Of a stretch of DNA of 64,000 bases, positions 23,590 to 35,350 are shown piece by piece. The stretch is from Lycorma delicatula (Eukaryota; Arthropoda; Insecta; Hemiptera; Fulgoridae), in contig NC_134455.1 in NCBI RefSeq assembly GCF_047948215.1, forward strand, positions 308,282,147 through 308,346,146. The letters run 5' to 3'. Numbering within the stretch: the stretch's first letter is position 1; each line of letters starts with the position of its first letter. The notes below the pieces were generated by a model that was not told where the DNA came from, made no database searches, and worked only from the letters and a program-made list of their open reading frames with translations. The position numbers and the translations under genes are program-made.

Positions 23590-25590
23590 TTTAACAACAT
23601 AATGAACAGGAAATTCTATAATCTGATAAATAAACAGATAAAAACCAACAGTAGTAAACTTTTACACAATACATCTAATCAGATACATAACTTTGTAGAT
23701 AATGTGGTTAATACAACAAAAATTAAATTCAATTAAGAGGGGAACTAGATATTACAAGTATAAAAAACACAAATAAATTTAATCTCCCTACCACAAATAA
23801 AAATAAAATCATCAAACAAACCGTAGTAAACGTTGAAAATAATATATTTAAAACCAGTAATGAAGGTGATAAAAATAAAATAAGAAACAATTCGTTCTCA
23901 TTATAGATAATATCAAAAATAACAAACACTTGGGATATAAACATAAATATAATGATAATAATATTTATAAAAATATAAAACTAAACAAAAAATAACAATT
24001 CTTTCACAATAAGGTCTGATAAAACAAATACTCATGTCATCATTCACAATGATATATACATTGAAAAAACAAATCAATTTATAAATAATAACAATTTCAA
24101 GGAAATAAAGGATCCCATGTCTAAAATCAAAAGAAACATATCCTCTAAATTAATAAATGCAAATATATTTTTATGGATACTCATAATAAACCAAAATTTT
24201 ATTTGACTTATACTTATGCTCCCATTTTTAAAGCCTTACCAAAGATACATAAAAAAGATGGCTTCCCAATACATCCTTTTATAAATTTCATTAATTCAGC
24301 CATACATTCAACTAAGCAAACTTTTAGCTAAAACATCGAAGGAAAACATTAAATTAAGTAACAAATACAATTTTAATAATAGTTATGAATTAATAGCTAT
24401 CAATAAAATTAAAATAAACAGTTCTACTAGACTCATAACCCTGGATATAAAAGATACAAGTATGTATACTAATATCGACACAAATCAAACTATAAATATT
24501 ATATAAAACCGATTATCTAAATTAAATTTACATATTGAATGGTTAGATGAAATAACAGATTTACTTAAACTCGCTCTAGTAATAACTTATAAATTTAACA
24601 ATAAATGTTACCAAGAAGAAAAAGGACTGGTGGTCATGGGTTCACCCCTCTCAGCCGTCATGGCAGATATTTACATGGACGAGTTTGAAAATTTATTTTT
24701 ACCTAACATTTTTTTTAAAAATCACCAAATCCATACATAAAAAAGATGGCTTCCCAATACGTCCTTTTATAAATTTCATTAATTCAGCCATACATTCAAC
24801 TAAGCAAACTTTTAGCTAAAACATCGAAGGAAAACATTAAATTAAGTAACAAATACAATTTTAATAATAGTTATGAATTAATAGCTATCAATAAAATTAA
24901 AATAAACAGTTCTACTAGACTCATAACCCTGGATATAAAAGATACAAGTATGTATACTAATATCGACACAAATCAAACTATAAATATTATATAAAACCGA
25001 TTATCTAAATTAAATTTACATATTGAATGGTTAGATGAAATAACAGATTTACTTAAACTCGCTCTAGTAATAACTTATAAATTAACAATAAATGTTACCA
25101 AGAAGAAAAAGGACTGGTGGTCATGGGTTCACCCTCTCAGCCGTCATGGCAGATATTTACATGGACGAGTTTGAAAATTTATTTTTACCTAACATTTTTT
25201 TTAAAAATCACCAAATCCTTTTATACAAAAGATATGTAGATGTTATTTTAATTATTTTTGATCAGATTTCAGATAATAACACAAATAAAATTAACATAAT
25301 CATAACATTAATTTCACGATAAATCATGAAATTAATAACAGTATTAATTTTTTATATATGACCATTGAAAAAACTTTTAAGAATAATTTAGAAATAAACA
25401 TATATAGACATAACATAATACTATAATACACACTAATTCATCTCATACATGGAACCAATAAATGGCAGCTTTTAACTCCTTAATTTACAGAGCTGTTAAA
25501 TATCTTAAACACAACAATTTAAAAATAAATACTGAAATAAACATTATAAAGAATATATCAATATTGAATGGCTTCAATGAAGACAAAAAA
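23590..25590 (+). pseudogene. Penelope-like retroelement, N-terminus and reverse transcriptase
   Basis: The reading starts KFYNLINKQIKTNSSKLLHN and VVNTTKIKFN. RT motifs follow: IDTNQTINII, LVMGSPLSAVMADIYMDEFE, and LLYKRYVDVILIIFDQ, where the second catalytic aspartate of YVDD has become V in the only complete copy. It ends near IKNISILNGFNEDK (about 25580). No GIY-YIG endonuclease follows, so it is 3' truncated. Frameshifts and stops occur throughout, and a 488-bp stretch is duplicated in tandem (separate entry). Confidence 0.8.
24245..25219. repeat. 488-bp near-perfect tandem duplication inside the Penelope-like element
   Basis: 24245-24732 is repeated as 24733 to about 25219. The copies differ by only a few changes, for example AATACATCC against AATACGTCC near 24268/24756, one fewer T near 25081, and one fewer C near 25133. 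The junction is where CACCAAATCC meets ATACATAAAAAAG (24732/24733). High identity compared with the decay of the element implies a recent event or an assembly artefact. Confidence 0.9.
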
Positions 25591-25739
25591 AATTTTTTGT
25601 AATGTTTCTCTAAGTGTGATACTATTTCTTAAAATGCTTTTTTGCATACATTACAGATCTATAAATACAATTTTTCTGTTACCCTTAGTTTAAAATAAAT
25701 TATGGCTCAGAAAAAATTAAGGGAAATTTTACAGATTTT

Positions 25740-26100
25740 AACTATAAAATTTATAATGTTGCATGGTCATACCTGTATAGAATGATTTCACTGATGCTTT
25801 TCTTTTATAGATAGCCTCAGGCACATCCCAAATCAATGTCCAACAGTAAACAGCTAGTATGTTAGTATTCCATTTCCCTTTAAAGCGGTTTCAATCACTG
25901 AAATGTCTTTGTGAAAATGTTCACCATGTTCGTTACTTATATCCCCAAGATTGTCCAGGAATGGAGACAGTTTTAGGTAGAAATTTATAAATTTTGAATA
26001 TGTTACATACAGTTTATTAAATACAAAATTAATATTAATCAAATTTAATACAATTACACAAAATGGTAACATATATTTATATCGGATTACATTTTTTGCA
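25740..26100 (-). pseudogene. Decayed uncharacterised repeat family, copy 2 (C-terminal part)
   Basis: Minus strand: LSPFLDNLGDISNEHGEHFH, KDISVIE, then after a shift WNTNILAVYCWTLIWDVPEA and IYKRKASVKSF. Matches the C-terminal portion of copy 1 at 7.0-7.2 kb (WDFFLDNLG, FHQQISVMK, QDVPDN). Only the end of the protein is recognised here. Confidence 0.6.
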
Positions 26101-27300
26101 TGATATTTCTGATTTTGGGATGTTAGTGTAGATTTTTGTTAAATCATGAACATAATATTCCAATAACAGAATCCTTTGATGTTTATTTTAACTGTGATGA
26201 AATGTTTTTATATGTTGAAGTTTAAAGATATTTATTATCTTAGAAAAGGATTGACATATTTTCATGAAAAATAGATATAGATATTTAAACTGCTTTAACC
26301 ATAAAATATGCTTGAATGCTTTTAAACACTGTCTTCTTTTGAATAAGTATTTTTTAGGTGAATTTAAATAAAAATAACTGTTTTTAGAGTTCCAATTTTA
26401 ATGGCGTACTTTGGTTTTCTTGACATACTAGATCCAAAGCCAGATTTTTGCAAATTTTATAGTATTCATCATGGCATCTTAATATATCTAAGAATTCTCA
26501 AATAAGAAATGTTTATGGTTTTTATACCATTTATAAAGACAATATTTCCACAGTTACAGTTTATGCAGGTATGAGGTATATGGTGTTAGCTTTATTATGA
26601 ATTGAAGATTGTAATTAAATTGAGAGTGAAGTCACCATGAGCACTTTTTTAATTTATTATCTCATGGTAAAGGGGTCACAATGTTGCCAGAATTCTTTTG
26701 AGCAACAGATATGCTTGGAATCTTTGTTTGTGCTTAAAAGGAATCTGTCAGTCCTGCACCTCCTTCACTATGTTCAGCAACAGTAATAAGTAAACAACAG
26801 AAATTGTAACAAAAAATGTGCTTCACTTTTGAACAATATTTATATAGTAATGCTGAACAAATTCAGCAGTGTATTCCATAAATTAATTATAATTCAAAAT
26901 TTAAAGTAATAGTAGGTGCTAGACATATTCTGATAGATTAAATCCATTTTCACTGTTTATTTATGATATTCATGTGATTAAAAAAAGTCCTTCAGAAGTA
27001 AGGGAGATAAAATACTGGTTAGATAACCCAAACCACAGTATTTTAAGAGCAACAAGTTTAAGATCACCCTCAATAAATCAATATTTATTAAATTTTCTAC
27101 ACAATAGTTAGCCAGAAGAATGGATTGCTTTGCATAATGGCAACAGAAGGTTTCAGTTGTGAAGTTTGTTTTTGTTTTTACCGATAAAGATTTGACTTAG
27201 GCATATTATGTTAGAAGATATTCTCTGCCATATATTTTCGAGGAGTCCAAGAGCTCTTTGACCAAAAAATTATGAGGATAATCTATTTTTTAATGGTATA
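26101..27300. other. CHRAC-type intron 1; unassigned
   Basis: May include unrecognisable flanks of the repeat at 25.7-26.1 kb; no coding motif is supported. Confidence 0.4.
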
Positions 27301-27304
27301 CGTC

Positions 27305-27437
27305 TCCCCTTTAAAAGAGATGCATAACAGAAATATGCCATCACAAGGAAAGACTAAGTTACTTTTGTTCCTTTTTATTTTTGTAACGTACTCTTTCCTT
27401 CTGATGGCACATTTTTGTTATGCATCTCTTTAAAAAA
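27305..27437. mobile_element. Short hairpin element (MITE-like)
   Basis: TTTAAAAGAGATGCATAACA at about 27311 and its complement ending near 27434 bound a hairpin of about 125 bp; the arms continue with TATGCCATCA.AAGGAAAGA. Arms about 45 bp, loop about 35 bp. No coding capacity. Confidence 0.7.
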
Positions 27438-27769
27438 AAACAACAAATTTTAACATTTGTGTCTATGTTTAACAACCACTTCTCCAGTTCAATTTAATAT
27501 GCATGAAAATTTGTTGTTGAGTGTTCACAAACACAAAACTATATAGGAACATTGTTATTTATTTATTTTCTAAACAAATTACTGAGGAATTGTTTATTAA
27601 AATGTTATTTAAAAAGAAAGCATTGCACGATGTAAAAGTAATTGAAATTTATTTTTATAATAAATGTGTTTCTGAAAGTTGTTTTAATAACTAAATCTAA
27701 TGAATAAATAACATCTTTTTTTTTTTTATGAATTGACATTGTCTCTGATGTGTGTGTATATTGAATTAT

Positions 27770-30700
27770 GAGACCTTGCTGATGGTGTGGGGGCTTTGAG
27801 TGCTCAGTGATACAGAGTAGCTGGACCAAGGGTGCAACCATGCCAGAAAGGTATTTGTTGAGAGTCAGACTAAAGAATGATTCCTGAAAGAGGGCAGCAG
27901 CTCTTTCAGAAGTTGTTAAGGGCATAGGTCAGGAGGACTTAAATGACCACTCAATATCACTCTATCTTCTGAATACTGCGTAGCTGAAAGCAATGGAAAA
28001 CTACAGCTGTTTTTTTTTTCCAAGAAAATGTAGCTTTGCATTTTCATGTAACAAGATGGAGGCGTCTTCCTTGGTAAAATATTCCAGAGGTAAACTAGTC
28101 CCCTGTTCGGATCTCTGGGTGGAGACTACTAAGGAAGGGATCGCCAAAAATTAAAAAATAACATTCTACAAGTCGAAGCATGGAATGGTAGAAGTTTAAA
28201 ACAGGTTGGTAGGTTAAAAAATTTAAAGAGGGAAATGTATAGGTTAAATGTAAAAAATGACTTTTGGTTACGTGATTTTAGAATAATTAACTCGGCATCA
28301 AATAAAGGGCAGGCAGGAGTATATTTCATAATGAACAAGAAGATAAGGAAGAGAGTAGAGTATTTCAAAAAGCTTAGCGATAGAATCATTGTAATAAGGA
28401 TAAAATCAAAACCTAAGCCGATTGTTGTTAACATCTATATGCTTACAAGTGCCCATGATGATGATGATGAGGTAGAGTGTGTACATGTAGAAATTGAATC
28501 ATTTAAATACATAAAAGGGGATGAAAATTTAATAATGGTTGGAGATTGGAATGCAAACATCAGAAAATGCAAGTAAGGAAATATTGTGAGTAAATACAGG
28601 CTGGACAAAAGGAATGAAAGAGGGTACCGACTTCAGTTTTGTATGAAGTTTAATTTGGTAATTGTCAACACCCAGTTTAAAAATCATAATAGAAGAATAT
28701 ATACTTGAAAAAATCCAGGTGATACTGCAAGGTATCATATAGATTATATCATGATTAAACAAAGATTTAGAAATCAGCTCATCAACTGCAAAGCATATCC
28801 AGGAGCAGAAATTGATAGCGACCATAATTTAGTGATAAAGAAATGTAGGTTGAGGTTTAAAAACCTGAAGAAAAGGTGTCAGATGAATCTGTAGAATTTA
28901 GAGAAGTTTGGGTAAGAGGAGGTACAGAAGATTTTTGAGGAGGACTTTGCAAGGACTTTACTCAGACTTTGTCTGAGTAAAAAAGATAAGGTAGAAAATA
29001 TAGAACAAGAGTGAGAGAATGTTAACTAGCGAAAGAAGAGTGGATTAAAGAAAAGTGTTCAGAAGTGGAAAGAGAAATGATCATTGGTAAAATAGACGGA
29101 GCATACAGGAAATTTAAGGAGAATTTGGTGGTACATAAGTTAAAATCTAATAATGTTTTAAATATTTATGATGGTACACCTATTTATTATACAAAGGTAG
29201 AGGTTGATAGGTGGGTGAAATATATTGAAGAGTTATACGGAGGAAATAAATTAGAAACTGGTGTTATAGAGGAAGAAGAGGATGAAAAGAGAAATACAAT
29301 AGTGAGATCTGAATTTAATAGAGCATTAAAAGATTTGAATGGTAGAAAGGCTCCTGGGATAAACGATCCCGTTTATCACAGTAATTCTGCAGGTATCCAC
29401 CTGCAGAATTACTGTGCAGTGCAGATAAGGAAGCGATAGATTATACAAACTACCCACCAGGTTGGTCTAGTGGTTAACGCGTCTTCCCAAATCAGCCGAT
29501 TTGGAAGTCAAGAGTTACAGCGTACAAGTCCTAGTAAAGCCAGTTATTTTTACATGGATTTGAATACTAGATCGTGGATACCGGTGTTCTTTAGTGTTTG
29601 GGTTTCAATTAACTACACATCTCAGGAATGGTCGAACTGAGAATGTACAAGACTACACTTCATTTACACTCATACATATCATCCTCTGAAGAATTATCTA
29701 AACGGTAGTTACCGGAGGCTAAACAGGAAAAGAAAGATTCAAAAGATTATACAAACTGGTGTGTAATATTTACAAAAAAAGGGGAAGTTTTGTCAGACTT
29801 CAAAAAGAGTGTTATTTTCATGGTACCAAAGAAAGCAGGAGCAGATAAATTTGAAGAATTCAGAACAATTAGTTAATTACTCATGCATCAAAAATCTTAA
29901 CTAGAATTCTGGACAGAAGAATTGAGAGGAGAGTGGAAGAAGTGTTTGTTAGAAGACCAATTTTGTTTCAGGAAAAGTATAGGGACAAGAGAAGCAATTT
30001 TAGCACTCAGTAGTAGAAGGAAGATTAAAGAAAAACAAACCAACATACTTGGCATTTATAGACCTAGAAAAGGCATTCGATAACACAGACTGGAATAAAA
30101 TGTTCAGCATTTTAAAAAAATTATGGTTCAAATACACAGATAGAAGAACAATTGCAAACATTTACAGGAACCAAACAGCAACAGTAATAATTGAAGAACA
30201 TAAGAAAGGGAGTCCGACCTGGATGTTCCCTATCCCTGTTATTTTAATCTTTATATAGAACTAGCAGTTAATGGTGGTTATGAACAAGTATTAAGAACAA
30301 TTTTAGGTCCGGAGTAATAGTACAAGGTGAAAAGGTAAAGATGCTACGATTTGCTGATGATATAGTAATTCTAGCTGAGAGTAAAAAGGATTTAGAAGAA
30401 ACAATGAACGGCATGGATGAAGTCCTATGCAAGAACTACCGCAAGAGAATAAACAGGAACAAAACGAAAGTAATGAAATGTAGTAGAAATAACGAAGATG
30501 GACCACTGAACGTAAAAATAGGAAGAGAAAAGATTATGGAGGTAGAAGAATTTTGTTATTTGGGAAGTAGAATTACTAAAGACGGACAAAGCAGGAACGA
30601 TAAAATGCCAAATAGCACAGGCGAAATGAGCCTTCAGTCATAAATATAATTTGTTTATATAAAAGATTAATTTAAACATCAGGAAAAGATTTTTGAAAGT

Positions 30701-31117
30701 ATATGTTTGGAGCATAGTTTTATATGGAAATGAAACTTGGACTATCAAGAGTATCTGAAAAGAAAAGATTAGAAGCATTTGACATGTCGTGCTGTAGGAG
30801 AATGTTAAAAATCAGATGGGTGGACAAGGACAAATGAAGAGCTGTTGTGGCAAATTGATAGAAGCATTTGGAAAAATATAGTTAAAAGAAGAGACAGACT
30901 TTATAAGCCATATCTTAAGGCATCCTGTAATAGTCGCTTTGATATTGGAGAGATAGGTAGAAGGGAAAAATTGCACTGACAGGCAGCGTTTGGAATATGT
31001 AAAACAAATTGTTAGGGGTGTAAGATGTAGGAGGAATACCATCATGAAATGACTGGCACTAAATAGGAAATATTGGAGAGCTGCATCAAACCAGTCAAAT
31101 GACTGGACAAAAAAATT
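27770..31117 (+). mobile_element. RTE-type LINE, copy 1 (decayed, with SINE inside)
   Basis: From 5' to 3': an untranslated head (27770-28200), endonuclease (DRIIVIRIKSKPKPIVVNIY, LIMVGDWNANI at 28235-28576), IDYIMIKQRFRNQ-like region (28740), reverse transcriptase (LKDLNGRKAPGI at 29330, LAFIDLEKAFDNTDWNKM at 30050, MLRFADDIVILAESKKD at 30341), and a C-terminal part ending RAASNQSND near 31100 followed by an A-rich tail. The order matches the second copy at 43391-45801 and RTE/BovB-type elements. It is broken by many stops, a SINE and a hairpin rearrangement near 29357-29418. Confidence 0.85.
29452..29743 (+). mobile_element. tRNA-derived SINE, 292 bp, with target-site duplication
   Basis: Flanked by perfect 14-bp direct repeats AGATTATACAAACT (29438-29451 and 29744-29757). 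The head has pol III box A (TGGTCTAGTGG) and a box-B-like GTACAAGTCCTAG. The body continues to CGGAGGCTAAACAGGAAAAG. The same family occurs inverted at 63207-63491 and as a fragment at 37715-37960. Confidence 0.92.
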
Positions 31118-31285
31118 ATGTTCTTGTATGTAAATGTTATTTTTCTTTGTTGTATAATTTTTATGAAAAATAAATGCAATTACACATATATCATAAAACT
31201 GTGAATATTTTTAGGATATTTCTATTCAAAATCATATATTATTTATGATTATACAGTGCAGTACGTATAAAATTCATTGTTTCAG

Positions 31286-31403
31286 GAATTATTTATACAA
31301 CATCTTTCTCAACAAGCATATGAGATGTCATGCCCAGAGGATATTGAATACAAACATTTAGCAGAAGTTGTACAGACAAGCGATAACTTGTTATTCTTAA
31401 GAG
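31286..31403 (+). CDS. CHRAC1: CHRAC1/Chrac-16-type histone-fold protein, exon 2
   Basis: Acceptor TTGTTTCAG, then ELFIQHLSQQAYEM, EDIEYKHLAEVVQT, DNLLFLR, ending in phase 1 at AGAG|GTAATT. It enters in phase 0 from exon 1. The residues form the long middle helix and third helix of the histone fold; ELF...L and YKHLAEVV are the features conserved in CHRAC-16 proteins. It lies only 170 bp downstream of the RTE copy, which is therefore intronic and in the same orientation. Confidence 0.9.
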
Positions 31404-32090
31404 GTAATTTTTAAAATGTCTACGTTTTTATTAGTGAATTCATGATATAAATAGATAATCAGCTGAATGACCGTAGCAAGTATTTTGAGTGCTAAATCTG
31501 GACAGCTGTTTATAATTGCATCAGTAATTATAAAAATATTTTCCTACTAATTTCCTAAATAATGTTTTTTTATCATCTCCTAGGAGAGTCCCATTTTATT
31601 TGTTATTTATATGTTTCAGATATAATTTTTTTTGTTAAAAATTAGATCTGTAAAATACCAGCTTAAATTGGCAGCTAAATAATAAGTATCTTGTGTTAAT
31701 TGATTTCTAGTTAAATATTTTTCACTGATCTATCATTATAATAATAATAATCCAAAAGCTTTGCTTTTTGTCTTTTTAATTAAAGTTTCAGATTCAAACT
31801 TTTATATTTTATATTATGCCTTTCACTGAGAATCTTGTTATAGTAATAAAGCTGAGTACTACAGATCAGTTTATATTGTACTTACAATAGACTGCAATTA
31901 TCTTACTTTTATGATCAAAATAAAACAAAAAATTTACCTATTTTTAAATAGGTAATTAAATTTACCTAGTTGATAAAAGGTTTTAGCTGCTTTGTAAAGA
32001 TGTATATATAGTTAGGGTTTACATATTATTTCAATTTAGATAAATAGATTGCATTGTGTATTATAAAGATTTGTTATATATATAAATATA

Positions 32091-33354
32091 AGGGTCATTC
32101 AGTAATTAAACAGAGAAATAGCTGTACAGCAGAAATGGTTTATTAAATAAATACTATTTTTTTGTCTACTTTTCCATGTAATTCCCACCAACTTCTCTGT
32201 ACTTATCCCCTCAGCGAAGAATTTTTTACCTTGATCTCGAAGCCAGTTTTGTACTTTTTTCTTTACCTCATCATTGTCATTGAACTTGATGCCACACAAA
32301 GCTTCTTTTATCGAACCAAACATAAAAATCCGAAGGGGCAAGGTCAGGGCAGTAAGGAAGATGAGATAGGAGCACCCAACCCATTTTACCAATAGTTTCC
32401 AGTGTCTGTTGTGGTGTATGAGGTCAAACATTGTGTTGAAGAAGAAGCCCACCCTTCCTCTGCCATCCCAGACGTTTCCGCTTCAACACAGGTTTAACTT
32501 TGTTCTCAATCATAGCTGAGTAGTATAAGCTGTTGATAGTGCATTGCTCCTCCAAATAATCACAAAAATTGGACCATAGGCACTCAAAAAGATAGTTACA
32601 TGACCTTATTAGCTGATTGTTGCATTTTGAATCTTTTACGTACAAGCGATTCAGGGTGTTTCCACTGCATGCTTTGACGCTTGGACTCTGGCTCAAAATG
32701 ATCAACCAAAACTTCACCCTAGGTTAAAATTCTGTCCAAAAATGCGTCATAGTCATTATTGAAACAATTTTTGAGCTCGATGCAGGTGCGAAATCTCTCG
32801 ACTTTGTGATGAATAGTAAGCTCTCTGGGAATCCACTTTGCACAAGTCTTACGGTAGTTCAGTTTGTTTTGAATGGTAGAATGAGTTGTTATGCCAATAC
32901 TTCTCGACATTTTTCAGCAATTTGTTCAACTGTTAAGTTGTCAGTCTTCTTGGATAAGTGAATCAATACAAAAATGTAATATCAAGGTTGACACTGTCAC
33001 TAGACACCCGGACCGGTGCTCATTGGTCACCCTTTTCCACCCATGCATAAAAACTCATATGGTTCATGCAACTACTGTTGCATTGTTTGTTCATCTAAGA
33101 GATCATTTGTGATGGTTGTACACTTTCCAAAAGTAAAAATTGAGATTACCGAACACACTGTTCTTGAAAAGTACTTTTTTCATGCAGACATGCTACCATA
33201 ACTAAGACTTTAGAAGTTATGTTTACGTAAATATTAATCAAACAGCTGACTAACACTCTTCTCAAGGTTGCTAACTAACATTTACAAAAGTTTCAATGGC
33301 CTGTATTATGTGTTTCCTTCACTAAAAATGTTTGTTTTAATTACTGAGTGACCG
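32091..33354 (-). mobile_element. Mariner (SETMAR-type), near full length, decayed transposase
   Basis: Ends read GGGTCA[T/C]TCAGTAATTAAA inward from both sides, with TA before the left end. Minus-strand frames in order: GITTHSTIQNKLNYRKTCAK, NNDYDAFLDRILT, HFEPESKRQSMQWKHPES, IENKVKPVLKRKR, then SIKEALCGIKFNDNDEVKKK and NWLRDQGKKFFAEGI. This covers most of a roughly 340-aa transposase, in several frames with stops. Length 1.26 kb is typical. Confidence 0.85.
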
Positions 33355-33356
33355 TC

Positions 33357-33393
<37 letters not shown>

Positions 33394-33402
33394 TTTTTTT
33401 TT
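33354..33402. repeat. Compound GT/AT microsatellite
   Basis: (TG)n followed by (TA)n and a T run, directly at the right end of the preceding mariner. Confidence 0.9.
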
Positions 33403-33639
33403 ACTGAAATTAATCCCTTTAAGATCCATATTATTACTCTATAGATGGAAACATTCTTATAAAAACTGCAACAGATAGCAGAACTCAAGTAAATAATTAC
33501 ACAATTTTAATTAATTGTAACATTTTTATTGCAATAAAGAAATTATTCCAGTTATGACTAAGGCTGCAGGATCCCGTGAAAGTACTTTCATGAAAAATTA
33601 AAGTAAGATATATTTTTATCTCAATATTCTGTACTACAG

Positions 33640-34138
33640 GGTGGGCAGGAAGTCCCTTTACACTGTAATAAATCCAGCCTAATTAGGCTCTACCTCTGCT
33701 GAAAAAGGCGGAGAGGATAAGCTTTGGTGGGGGCTCATCTGGTGTGTTCATTTGTGGTGGGATGACTTGTCATGGTCAAGGTCAAGTGTGGAACAATGGT
33801 AGATACTAGTGTGTCCACTGTTAAAGAGCATTCAATAGCTTGTGTGTGGATCAACGAACATTCACACATTGTAGAACATTATAATGACTTCTTTGCATTT
33901 GGAAAATTCACCAATAAAATCAACATGTAGATGTTCCACAGAAGCATTCCAAGATGAACAATGCAAGACCATATGTGGAAGGACTTAAAAGTTAAATGTT
34001 TTCGTCCAGCTATACTTAATGAATTGAGTGACAATGATCTTGAACAATGTGCTTATGCATGTCAGTTATTGCTTAAACACTTTCCAAGAGGAAATTATAA
34101 AAATTTCATGTTTTCAGATGAGTGTGTCCTTTATTGAG
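33640..34138 (+). pseudogene. Mariner/IS630-like transposase remnant
   Basis: KCFRPAILNELSDNDLEQ (about 34005), QLLLKHFPRGNYKNFMFSDE (about 34060) and CVLYWACRL correspond to the region around the first catalytic aspartate (FSDE) of a DDE transposase. Stops precede and follow. The Tc1 starts immediately downstream and no continuation is recognised beyond it. Confidence 0.6.
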
Positions 34139-35350
34139 CATGCAGATTAATCTGAACACAGTTATTATTTAATAAAAATAAACTTTTATTTAAAATAACA
34201 AAATAATATGCCTGTATAATTTCTAAATATCTAGTAATTAATATGGCCTCTTACATTTTTAATAACTTCACATACATGATTTGGCATCAATTCATTAGTG
34301 AACTAGACATTTTTTTGTTTAATCATGAAACCACACCAATATTGCTTTAATAAGGTCAATTTTTGTGGTAATATTCATTTTTGAGTTGTTTTTTTGGACT
34401 ATTTCCTAAAGATTTTCAATTGAGTAAGTCTGTGGAGTTCTCTGGTTATGGAAACAATTTAATATTTTGTTCTTCAAAAACGTTTTCACTTTTTTTTTTT
34501 AATTTCCAAATCCTTTGGAAATTTGTTTTAAAGTTGTGTCATCACTCTTTCCTTCATAATTTTAGATATATCCATCACTTTTCAACATACCATCTACTGG
34601 AAGTAATGAAAAAGGGCTTTCAAGTATGAAACAACCTCAAAACTTTTTTTCTGGTGGTGTTTAACCGGTGATGTTTTCATCTGATGCTTTTCTAACATAT
34701 GGAACCCTTTGTCCTTGAAAGTAATCGTCAGAAAACATAACATTTTTTTGGTCCAGTTAGCAATTGCTTTGGCTCACAACCTTATTTATTTTTACTGATG
34801 TTAAAAGCTACTTTTTAGCTGGCCGATAAGCTTTCCAAACAGTTGCATCTGACAGTTGTCGCATGTAAATTTGCTCCACTGGCTCCCAATTCTCTTAAGT
34901 TCACAACAGATCTAGTTTACTTATTCTAACTAACAACCGATCCTGTGTTGATAGTACTTTTTTTTACAGCCATATTTGACTTCCTTTAAAGTGAAAAGGA
35001 ACCAGGTTTTTCTTCAAATTGTTTTAAAATTGCATTCACTGTCCTTAGACCAATACCACACTCAGAAGCTATTTCTCATTTCAGACTGATATGTTCAGAA
35101 TGAGAAACAATTTTCAAATGTTTTCTTGGAGTTATTTGTTGAAGTTGTAAGTTCATTATATATTCTAGACACATAGAACAAAAAATATGAAACCTTCATA
35201 AAACACTATTTAAATTATGAAAATTGTGAAATAACCAAAGAACAATAACCTCGCATAATTCAGACAACTTTAAAGAATGGGTGTGGTCAAGGAGTGTAGC
35301 CACAACATAAAAATAAACAAAAAATTCCCTGTTTGGGTTAATTTGCATGT
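34139..35350 (-). mobile_element. Tc1-type transposon, decayed transposase
   Basis: Minus-strand frames read in order: EIASECGIGLRTVNAILKQF (about 35060), EEKPGSF, RELGASGA (about 34890), MFSDDY-like and KGSxMLEKHQMKTSPVKHHQ (about 34690), RTPQTYSIENLWEIVQKNNS (about 34410), KIDLIKAIW, and MPNHVCEVIKNVRGH (about 34260). This covers helix-turn-helix, DDE core and the ENLW signature of Tc1 proteins. The ends pair as CATGCA[G/A]ATTAA on both sides. It sits in the opposite orientation inside the element above. Confidence 0.82.

Noticed and set aside
29452..29530. tRNA-like sequence suggesting a tRNA gene.
   Set aside because: It is the head of a SINE with target-site duplications.
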